Part shown: piece after piece, positions 31,912 through 37,840 of the stretch
Layout: each line of letters opens with the position of its first letter
Numbering within the stretch: position 1 is the first letter of the stretch
NCBI GenBank assembly: GCA_947630325.1
Contig: CANRHB010000016.1
Coordinates: forward strand, 1-37,840
Length of the DNA stretch: 37,840 bases
Reading direction: 5' to 3'
From: an uncultured Clostridia bacterium
GTDB lineage: Bacteria > Bacillota > Clostridia > Christensenellales > Borkfalkiaceae
Notes under the pieces: generated by a model
Database searches by the model: none
What the model was told of the DNA's origin: nothing
The model's input: only the letters and a program-made list of their open reading frames with translations
Position numbers and translations under genes: made by a program

Positions 31912-33882
31912 ATGAAACGATGGACTGCGCTCTTTCTTGCCGCGGCAATGACTGCGGCGACCTGCGCCCTTGCGGCGTGCAAGCCTGATACTCCCCCCGA
32001 ACAATTTACGCCCCGTGAAAACGCCACGGTGACGATCTTTACCACCAACGACATGCACGGCAATCTTTCGGGAGACGGAAAAAGCGTGATCGGCGTCGTG
32101 CAGGCGGCGGCGATCAAGGCTTCCACTCCCAACTCCCTTTTGGTGGACGCGGGCGACGCCACGCAGGGCGCCTCCTTTGCCTCCGTCTCCCGCGGGGCGG
32201 ACGTCGTGCGCATGATGAACGAGGCGGGTTACGACCTCATGGCGGCGGGCAACCATGAATTTGATTACGGCGCGGACGTTCTCCTCGAAAACGCCGAACT
32301 TGCAAACTTCCCCATTCTCGCCGCGAACGTGCAAAAGGACGGCAAGCCCCTCCTTGAAAGTAGCACGGTCGTCACAACAGCCGACTACAAGATCGGCTTT
32401 ATCGGGCTGACGACCGTCTCCACCGCGACCTCCACCAACCCCGCTCTCCTTACGGGCGTGACCTTTGAGAACGAAATTGCGACCGCAAAGAAAGAGATCG
32501 CCGCCCTCAAAGACGAAACAGACGCCCTTATCCTCGTCTGCCACATGGGCGACAACGGCAATGCGGTGTCCTGCACGAGCGAACAACTCCTCAACGGGCT
32601 CTCCCAAGCGGAACAGGAGGCGGTCGACGCCGTCATCGACGGGCACAGCCACACCGTGGAGGACAAAACGGTGCAGGGCATTCCCGTGCTTCAAACGGGA
32701 GTGAATTTTGCAAAACTCGGCAAACTTACCCTTACGTTTACGGACGACGAGGCGGGCGCGAAGGTCTCTGCCGAGGGCGAAGTGCTCGATTACGAGGCGG
32801 CGATGAGCTATGAAACGACCGAAGCGGGAGAGTTGAAGGCGCACAAGGTCAAAGAGACGCTCGACGCCATCAACCTCCAACAGGACGAAATTTTGGGCGA
32901 GACGCTCTGCCAAATCAACCATCCCCTCTTCGGCGGCTATGTGTGCTACAACTATGTGGAGGCGCGCGTGGTGGAGACCGCTTACGGCGACTTTGTGACG
33001 GACGCCTTCAAATACTATGCAGATCAGTTTGCAAAGAACGAAAAACTCTCCCTGCCCGTGGTGGCGGTGGAAAACGGCGGCGGCATTTCGCAGAGCCTGC
33101 CCACGTGGCACTCGGGCGGCACGAACGTCACCCGCGGCGACGTGCTCAGCGCCTTCAACCACGGCAATTTGGTGGAAGTTTTGAAGGTCTCCCCTGCCGA
33201 TCTGTTTGCGGCGATCGAAAATGGACTTGTCACAACGGGACAGGACGAGAGCGGACTGCTCCTGCGCAAAAAGGTGAGCGGCTCCTTCCTCCAATGCAGT
33301 GGGTTCTCCTATACTTATGACCCCGCGGGCGAAACGGGACAGAAAGTCACCGAAGTAAAACTTGCCGACGGGACGACGCTCGACCGCACGGATACCGAAA
33401 AAAAGCTCCTGCTTGCCACCAACAACTATGTCTCCACCTTCTTCCCGCAGGCGGAAAAGCTGGGCGAACTCGGCGGCGAAGACATTCTCATCGAGGACTA
33501 CATCCTCTATCTGAGCGGGCTGAACGGCGGCGTTCTCGACTATACATGCAACTATGGGCGCATTTCGATCGCAAACGATAAGTCGCCCGAAACTTACACG
33601 GTGAAACTCCGCGTGCTGAAGGGAGAGGCGGCGCAGGCAAATCAAACCTTTACCCTCTCGGTGGACGGCGGCAAGGCGCAGAACGTCACGACAGACGCCG
33701 ATGGATATATCACCGTCACTCTCTCAAAGGGCGCGCATTCTCTCCGCCTTGCCGAGACGGACAACTATGTGTATGTGAACAACTACTCGGGCACGGGCGT
33801 TGCCGCAGGCAGTCAGGAGGAGCCCGACTTCTACACCAAGGAAGGATATTATTGCTTCTACTTCTACAACGCCGAGGAATAA
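31912..33882 (+). CDS. 5'-nucleotidase/UshA-type metallophosphatase lipoprotein
   Basis: 656 residues. A lipoprotein signal peptide ends ALAAC (C23). The metallophosphatase domain carries the five metal motifs in order: TNDMHGN, VDAGDATQG, GNHEFDYG, VCHMGD and DGHSHT. The C-terminal nucleotidase domain (about 330-560) has the substrate-binding patterns ENGGGISQSLP and FNHGNLVEVLKVS. The last ~90 residues add a beta-sandwich-like domain (TYTVKLRVLKGEAAQANQTFTL..., GYITVTLSKGAHSLRL) that UshA lacks. It likely releases phosphate from nucleotides outside the cell for salvage. GAGGT lies upstream of the ATG. A pure-GC hairpin follows 41 bases after the stop. Confidence 0.92.
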   Translation: MKRWTALFLAAAMTAATCALAACKPDTPPEQFTPRENATVTIFTTNDMHGNLSGDGKSVIGVVQAAAIKASTPNSLLVDAGDATQGASFASVSRGADVVRMMNEAGYDLMAAGNHEFDYGADVLLENAELANFPILAANVQKDGKPLLESSTVVTTADYKIGFIGLTTVSTATSTNPALLTGVTFENEIATAKKEIAALKDETDALILVCHMGDNGNAVSCTSEQLLNGLSQAEQEAVDAVIDGHSHTVEDKTVQGIPVLQTGVNFAKLGKLTLTFTDDEAGAKVSAEGEVLDYEAAMSYETTEAGELKAHKVKETLDAINLQQDEILGETLCQINHPLFGGYVCYNYVEARVVETAYGDFVTDAFKYYADQFAKNEKLSLPVVAVENGGGISQSLPTWHSGGTNVTRGDVLSAFNHGNLVEVLKVSPADLFAAIENGLVTTGQDESGLLLRKKVSGSFLQCSGFSYTYDPAGETGQKVTEVKLADGTTLDRTDTEKKLLLATNNYVSTFFPQAEKLGELGGEDILIEDYILYLSGLNGGVLDYTCNYGRISIANDKSPETYTVKLRVLKGEAAQANQTFTLSVDGGKAQNVTTDADGYITVTLSKGAHSLRLAETDNYVYVNNYSGTGVAAGSQEEPDFYTKEGYYCFYFYNAEE

Positions 33883-33923
33883 CTTGAAGTACTATTTGGA
33901 ATAAAAGAATCTAAGTATCATTT

Positions 33924-33952
33924 GGCGCCCCGCGGCGAAGCCGCGGGGCGCC
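33924..33952. terminator. GC hairpin 3' of the nucleotidase gene
   Basis: GGCGCCCCGCGGC-GAA-GCCGCGGGGCGCC: a perfect 13-bp all-GC stem. It is followed by ATTGTATG rather than a T-run, so it may be a 3'-end protector rather than a classical terminator. Confidence 0.55.
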
Positions 33953-34046
33953 ATTGTATGTGGTTCCACGCCCCTTGCTGTCCCCCGCGAAGCGGGGGAA
34001 AGTGGCACACAGTGCCGAAAGGGGGGACGGTACACTGTTTTAATTA

Positions 34047-34113
34047 AATAAGAAAATCCGAAATTCGGAATTTCATACCCATTTTTCTGAATTTAGTCTA
34101 TAATTTTCTTATT
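34047..34113. repeat. AT-rich inverted repeat
   Basis: AATAAGAAAAT (34047-34057) and ATTTTCTTATT (34103-34113) are perfect 11-bp arms. Between them lies a second palindrome, GAAATTCGGAATTTC (34060-34074). It stands out from its GC-rich surroundings. Function unknown. Confidence 0.5.
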
Positions 34114-34137
34114 CAATCATATAGCGGTATTGTTTGC

Positions 34138-34384
34138 GACACTCCCCTAAAAGGGGCGCCGAGATGCCCACCCCCTTGGTCCCCCTCCGATGGAGGGGGT
34201 TCCTCTTGCCCCCTCCTCAGGAGGGGGGTAGGGGGGTGGTGTCCTTTGTTCTAAATAATGTCATTTCGCCCCGCGCTGTTCTCAATATGTCATTTCGAGT
34301 GGAGCGAAGCGGAATCGAGAAATCTCACATTGTTATAATAAGGTAGAGATTTCTCGACAAGCTCGAAATGACATTTTAGAATGG
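34138..34384. repeat. Composite intergenic repeat, unit 1 (family B + family A)
   Basis: CTCCCCTAAAAGGGGCGCCGAG, a family B hairpin (CCCCCTCCGATGGAGGGGG), a second CCTCCTCAGGAGG hairpin, a linker GTGTCCTTTGTTCTAAATAA, then a family A palindrome (TGTCATTTCGAG / CTCGAAATGACA, about 34288-34384). Unit 2 repeats it 342 bases later. Confidence 0.75.
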
Positions 34385-34489
34385 TGTTCCGTTTCCCCTT
34401 GCTGTCCCTTTTAGGGAAAGTACCCGCGAAGCGGGGGAAAGGGTTTCTGCGGTCTCAAAACCCCTCAGCCGCGCAAGCGCGACAGCTCC

Positions 34490-34720
34490 CCTACAGGGGC
34501 GCCGAGTACCCACCCCCTTGATCCCCCTCCATTGGAGGGGGTTCCTCTTGCCCCCTCCTCAGGAGGGGGCAAGAGGGGTGGTGTCCTTTGTTCTAAATAA
34601 TGTCATTTCGCCCCGCGCTGTTCTCAATATGTCATTTCGAGTGGAGCGAAGCGCGTGGAGAAATCTCTCCTAATTATAATGCGGTAGAGATGTCTCCACT
34701 TCGGTCGACATGACATTTGG
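34490..34720. repeat. Composite intergenic repeat, unit 2
   Basis: Same order of parts as unit 1. The stretch from GTGTCCTTTG through GTGGAGCGAAGCG is identical to unit 1 at an offset of 342 bases (34239 against 34581). The family A half then diverges (34630-34720). Confidence 0.75.
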
Positions 34721-34862
34721 GAAGGAACGCGGTACAATATGACATTTGGGAATGCCCCCACCCGTCACCTGCGGTGCCACCCTCCCCCAACAAGTTGGGG
34801 TAGGGCTAAGGCCTACCCCTTTTAGGGGGAGGCTCCCGCGAAGCGGGTGGTGGGGGTGACAT

Positions 34863-34905
34863 AATTGATACCCACCCCCTTGATCCCCCTCCATTGGAGG
34901 GGGTA
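34863..34905. repeat. Family B hairpin, last copy
   Basis: ATACCCACCCCCTTGATCCC followed by CCTCCATTGGAGGGGG. Same text as the start of unit 2 at about 34507. Confidence 0.65.
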
Positions 34906-34947
34906 AAATAAGGTGCCCCCCTTTCCTATCCCTTTTGCAACATAATA

Positions 34948-34976
34948 CGCCGCCCGAGGCAAAGCCTCGGGCGGCG
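34948..34976 (-). terminator. GC hairpin 3' of rplQ
   Basis: CGCCGCCCGAGGC-AAA-GCCTCGGGCGGCG, a perfect 13-bp stem 22 bases past the rplQ stop. No U-tract follows on the minus strand. The same stem sequence recurs at 76-113. Confidence 0.6.
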
Positions 34977-34998
34977 TGAAATTTCTCTTGCAATCAAT

Positions 34999-35505
34999 TT
35001 ACACCAATTCGATGATCGCGGTTTCGGAAGCGTCGCCGCGGCGCTGGCCGAGAAGATAAATTCTCGTGTATCCGCCGCCCTGTCCAAGCTCCTCTTTCCG
35101 CTGAGCATACTTGGGTGCAATTTCGTTGAACAGCTTCTCGATGAGCGGGTGCTGGATCTGCGCAGTGCGCTTTTTATAGTCGCCCTTGCTCTCGCTGAAG
35201 GCCTTGATCTCCTGCAGATCGTAAGTTTTGGCGATGATCGCACGGCGGGCGGCAAGTTTCTTGGGACCGTCTTTGACCGAAGTCGTCTTGACATCCTTGC
35301 CCTTCTTGTCCTTGATGATAACGTCGTATTCCACAACGTCGTCATAGGTATTTACCGCCTTGGTGATGAGCTTTTCGACGTAAGGTTGAAGTTCCTTCGC
35401 GCGAGCCGCCGTTGTTTCGATCTTTCCGTACCAAAGGAGCTGAGAAGCCTGCCCTCTCAATAATGCAATTCTCTGTTTGGTTGTTTTACCCAATTTACCC
35501 GGCAT
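34999..35505 (-). CDS. rplQ: 50S ribosomal protein L17 with two insertions
   Basis: 168 residues against about 115-130 in most bacteria. The core is clear: MPGKLGKTTKQRIALLRGQASQLL, TTAARAKELQPYVEKLIT, LIEKLFNEIAPKYAQR and the C-terminal GGYTRIYLLGQRRGDASETAIIELV. The extra length lies in about residues 50-85 (NTYDDVVEYDVIIKDKKGKD...) and about 95-120 (LQEIKAFSESKGDYKKRTAQ). AGGAGG at the end of rpoA serves as ribosome binding site. It is the last gene of the alpha operon, 3 bases after rpoA. Confidence 0.96.
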   Translation of the reverse strand: MPGKLGKTTKQRIALLRGQASQLLWYGKIETTAARAKELQPYVEKLITKAVNTYDDVVEYDVIIKDKKGKDVKTTSVKDGPKKLAARRAIIAKTYDLQEIKAFSESKGDYKKRTAQIQHPLIEKLFNEIAPKYAQRKEELGQGGGYTRIYLLGQRRGDASETAIIELV

Positions 35506-35508
35506 GAT

Positions 35509-36462
35509 TTAATCCTCCTTTTTTTCCAGCGAAAGACCGTACTGTTCGAGTTTTTGAATGACTTCGTCGAGGGACTTCTTGCCCAAGTTGCGCACTTTGA
35601 GCATCTCGTCCTCCGTCTTGGAAATGAGGTCTTCCACAGTGTGAATGTTTGCTCTCTTCAAGCAGTTGTAGGAACGGACGGAGAAGTCCATCTCCTCGAT
35701 CTTCATGGAGAGGATCTGCTGTTGCTTGTCGTCGTCCGTCTTGACTAAGATGTCCATATCCTTGATGCTGTCGGAGAGATTGACAAACAAGTTGATATGG
35801 TCCTGCATGATCTTCGCGGCGAGCGAAACGATCTCTTTTCCCGAGAACGTGCCGTCCGTCCAAACTTCGATCGTAAGCCTGTCATGGTCGATATTCTGCC
35901 CCACGCGCGCCGGTTCCACATTGTAATTGACCTTTTGAACGGGCGTATAGATGGAGTCGATGGGAATATAGTCGATGATGGGCTGTTTGTTATCCTTGGC
36001 GGGGTGATACCCTCTGCCTCTGCCGATGGTGATCTCCATATCGATCTTGCCGCCCGCGTCCACCGTGCAGATGTATTGGTCGGCATTCACGATCTCCACC
36101 TCGGCGTCCTGCGCAATATCGCTCGCGTGAATGACCGCGGGACCTTCCTTGCACAGGCGAAGGGTCTTTGTATAATCTTTATCGGTGACCTTCGTCTTGA
36201 TGGCGAGGAGTTTCAGATTGAGAATGATCTCGGTGACGTCCTCTTTGACGCCGGGAATGGCCGAAAACTCATGTTTCACGCTTCCGTCCATAAATCTGAT
36301 CCCCTGTGCCGCGGCGCCGGGGAGCGCCGACAACAAGATTCTTCTGAGACAGTTGCCTATCGTAAGACCGAAACCCTTTTCAAGCGGTTCAACAACGATT
36401 TTCGCATAAGACTTTTCCTCGTTTTCCACCACTTCGATCTTGGGCATATCCATTTCGATCAT
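35509..36462 (-). CDS. rpoA: DNA-directed RNA polymerase subunit alpha
   Basis: 317 residues, normal length. N-terminal domain with AKIVVEPLEKGFGLTIGNCLRRILLSALPGAA (assembly) and GRGRGYHPAKDN. The C-terminal domain has LKRANIHTVEDLISKTEDEMLKVRNLGKKSLDEVIQKL, which contacts UP elements and activators. AAGGAGG lies 8 bases before the first ATG of a cluster (MIEMDM). Lies between rpsD and rplQ in the conserved order. Confidence 0.98.
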   Translation of the reverse strand: MIEMDMPKIEVVENEEKSYAKIVVEPLEKGFGLTIGNCLRRILLSALPGAAAQGIRFMDGSVKHEFSAIPGVKEDVTEIILNLKLLAIKTKVTDKDYTKTLRLCKEGPAVIHASDIAQDAEVEIVNADQYICTVDAGGKIDMEITIGRGRGYHPAKDNKQPIIDYIPIDSIYTPVQKVNYNVEPARVGQNIDHDRLTIEVWTDGTFSGKEIVSLAAKIMQDHINLFVNLSDSIKDMDILVKTDDDKQQQILSMKIEEMDFSVRSYNCLKRANIHTVEDLISKTEDEMLKVRNLGKKSLDEVIQKLEQYGLSLEKKED

Positions 36463-36487
36463 TAAAGTTACCTCCTTTTATATGAAA

Positions 36488-37114
36488 TTACTTGGAGTAC
36501 AATTCGACAATCATATGCTCTGCAATCTGGCTGTCAACGTCCTCACGGGTGGGAAGCGCCAAAATTTTGCCTTCCAGCTTCTCGGGATCGAATTCCAGCC
36601 ACTTGGGCATATTCGCAACCTTCATCGTCTTGATCTGTTCGAAGAATTTGTTGTTCTTGCGGTTTTCCTTCACCGCAATGACGTCGCCGACTTTCACGAT
36701 ATAGGAGGGAACGTTCACCGTTCTGCCGTTCACCATAAAGTGGGAGTGGTTGACGAGCTGGCGCGCCTGTGTGCGGGAGGCTCCGACGCCCATACGGAAA
36801 ATCACGTTGTCGAGCCGTCTTTCGAGCAGGGAGAGCATGTTCTCGCCCGTGATGCCCTTCATGCGGTCGGCAAGTTCGTAGTAGTGGCGGAACTGTCCTT
36901 CCTGCACGCCGTAAATGCGCTTTGTCTTTTGTTTTTCGCGGAGCTGTAATCCGTACTCCGAAACCTTCTTTCGCACCGCGGAGGGCGCCTTTCCGGGAGG
37001 GGTGGGGCGCTTATTGAAGGGGCACTTGTCGAGGTAGCACTTTTCGCCCTTCAAAAAGAGCTTGCCGCCCTCTCTTCTGCAAAGTTTACATTTTGCGTCT
37101 CTGTATACTGCCAT
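36488..37114 (-). CDS. rpsD: 30S ribosomal protein S4, zinc form
   Basis: 208 residues. The N-terminal C9xxC12 and C26x4C31 form the zinc site of the four-Cys type. The S4 RNA-binding domain is at about residues 98-160 ([31 protein letters not shown]). A primary 16S rRNA binder; it also represses alpha-operon translation in some bacteria. AAGGAGG precedes the ATG. Confidence 0.97.
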   Translation of the reverse strand: MAVYRDAKCKLCRREGGKLFLKGEKCYLDKCPFNKRPTPPGKAPSAVRKKVSEYGLQLREKQKTKRIYGVQEGQFRHYYELADRMKGITGENMLSLLERRLDNVIFRMGVGASRTQARQLVNHSHFMVNGRTVNVPSYIVKVGDVIAVKENRKNNKFFEQIKTMKVANMPKWLEFDPEKLEGKILALPTREDVDSQIAEHMIVELYSK

Positions 37115-37126
37115 CTTCTTGCCTCC

Positions 37127-37525
37127 TTAAACTCTTCTGCGCTTGGGCGGTCTGCATCCGTTGTGGGGAATGGGAGATACGTCCGAAATGAGGGTGACCT
37201 GGAGCTCGCAGTTTGCGAGTGCGCGGATCGCGGACTCTCTGCCCGCGCCGGGGCCCTTGACGTACACTTCCACGGAGCGAAGCCCGTGCTCTTTGGCCGC
37301 TTTTGCAGCCGTCTCGGTCGCCATCTGCGCCGCAAAGGGAGTGCCCTTTCTCGAGCCCTTGAACCCGAGGGAACCCGCGCTCGACCAGCTGATGGCGTTC
37401 CCGCTCATGTCGGTGATGGTGACGAGCGTGTTATTGAAAGTGGACTGGATATGAACTTGTCCTTTGTCGATCTTTTTGATTTCTCTCTTCTTACCGCGAG
37501 AGACCGTTCTTCTTTTATCTGCCAT
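37127..37525 (-). CDS. rpsK: 30S ribosomal protein S11
   Basis: 132 residues. [46 protein letters not shown] and the C-terminal [15 protein letters not shown] are textbook S11. AAGGAG precedes the ATG. Between rpsM and rpsD. Confidence 0.98.
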   Translation of the reverse strand: MADKRRTVSRGKKREIKKIDKGQVHIQSTFNNTLVTITDMSGNAISWSSAGSLGFKGSRKGTPFAAQMATETAAKAAKEHGLRSVEVYVKGPGAGRESAIRALANCELQVTLISDVSPIPHNGCRPPKRRRV

Positions 37526-37537
37526 GATACACGCTCC

Positions 37538-37840
37538 TTACTTCTTCTTGTTTGCGACCGTGCGGCGGGGTCCCTTTCTCGTTCTCGCGTTGCGCTTGGT
37601 GCTCTGGCCGCGCACGGGGAGACCCTTTCTGTGGCGAACGCCGCGATAGCAGCCAATCTCCATCAGCCGCTTGATGTTGAGGCTCTTCTGTCCTCTGAGT
37701 TCGCCCTCCACAACATAGTGGTGGTCGATATATTCTCTTAACTTGGAAACGTCCGTCTCGTCGAGATCCTTCACGCGGGTGTCGGGGTCGATGCCCGTCT
37801 CCGCAAGAATTTTCTTGGACGTCGTAAGACCGATTCCGTA
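37538..37840 (-). CDS. rpsM: 30S ribosomal protein S13 (N-terminus cut by the window edge)
   Basis: The frame is open to the last base: 100 residues starting [38 protein letters not shown]. The C-terminal [34 protein letters not shown] is the S13 tail that reaches the decoding region and the subunit bridge. About 20-25 N-terminal residues lie outside the window. The ATG seen at 37774 is internal and is not the start. Confidence 0.95.
   Translation of the reverse strand, partial: YGIGLTTSKKILAETGIDPDTRVKDLDETDVSKLREYIDHHYVVEGELRGQKSLNIKRLMEIGCYRGVRHRKGLPVRGQSTKRNARTRKGPRRTVANKKK

Larger units (their letters stand above)
33883..34998. other. 1.1-kb gene-free block of intergenic repeats
   Basis: No coding gene or RNA gene is supported. 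From left to right: GC hairpin (33924-33952), CCCCCGCGAAGCGGGGG hairpin, AT-rich palindrome (34047-34113), repeat unit 1 (34138-34384), a CCCTTGCTGTCCC element, repeat unit 2 (34490-34720), further C/G-rich hairpins, a family B hairpin near 34885, and the rplQ 3' hairpin (34948-34976). Confidence 0.7.

Noticed and set aside
34138..34720. Possible insertion sequence or prophage remnant
   Set aside because: No transposase or phage gene is seen; only two non-coding units of palindromes. Kept as an intergenic repeat.
1..37840. tRNA or rRNA genes
   Set aside because: No tRNA-like GGTTCRAA/cloverleaf or rRNA signature was seen on either strand in the gene-free stretches; a covariance scan was not possible.

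Overview
The window looks like a chromosomal segment of a Gram-positive anaerobe of the Bacillota, most likely class Clostridia. Support for this: the order rpsM-rpsK-rpsD-rpoA-rplQ at the right edge; an SRP RNA that carries an Alu domain; a tmcAL / pta-ackA-yceD-rpmF block; a flavin-reductase/rubredoxin (Hrb-like) protein; zinc (four-Cys) forms of S4 and L32; strong AAGGAGG-type ribosome binding sites; and near-consensus promoters with N17 spacers. Base composition is fairly GC-rich by eye. I cannot name a genus; a Christensenellales-like lineage is only a guess.

Layout. (1) 0.2-3.5 kb: copper homeostasis operon, csoR-copA with an in-frame C-terminal CopZ domain, followed by an ArsR-type regulator. 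The csoR promoter carries two CsoR-type operators. (2) 3.5-9.2 kb: an Hrb-like flavoprotein with two rubredoxin domains, then pta-ackA-yceD-rpmF (acetate/ATP metabolism and L32), with tmcAL (acetate-dependent tRNA modification) divergent from pta. (3) 9.3-16.4 kb: a GH43 lipoprotein, two FAD oxidoreductases, a membrane-anchored DUF1508 protein, and an AT-rich island with an unknown membrane protein divergent from an XRE repressor. (4) 16.4-20.9 kb: a heterodimeric ABC exporter with an Mrp-type Fe-S carrier. (5) 21.3-30.3 kb: surface module. A 1250-residue collagen-like lipoprotein is divergent from a second XRE regulator, followed by SRP RNA and a 1404-residue lipoprotein of CxxC repeats plus BspA-type LRRs. 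(6) 30.4-33.9 kb: M18 aminopeptidase and a 5'-nucleotidase-type lipoprotein. (7) 33.9-35.0 kb: a gene-free block of intergenic repeats. (8) 35.0 kb to the end: the alpha operon, with rpsM cut by the window edge.

How the parts fit. The copper operon, Hrb and Mrp point to metal and redox handling in an anaerobe. Pta/AckA makes acetate and ATP, and TmcAL uses acetate and ATP to modify tRNA-Met. The GH43, nucleotidase, collagen-like and CxxC/LRR lipoproteins suggest a gut-type lifestyle of glycan and nucleotide scavenging and surface interaction. 

The points most worth a second look are: the copA reading frame with a perfectly placed internal ribosome binding site for CopZ, and its DKTAT phosphorylation motif where DKTGT is expected; two XRE-controlled modules that share an operator-inside-the-spacer design; back-to-back promoters whose -35 boxes form one palindrome and whose minus-strand transcript should be leaderless; and several families of palindromic intergenic repeats, including a 342-bp tandem duplication. 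No complete defence, phage or transposon system was found. All structural, TM and promoter statements were made by eye.
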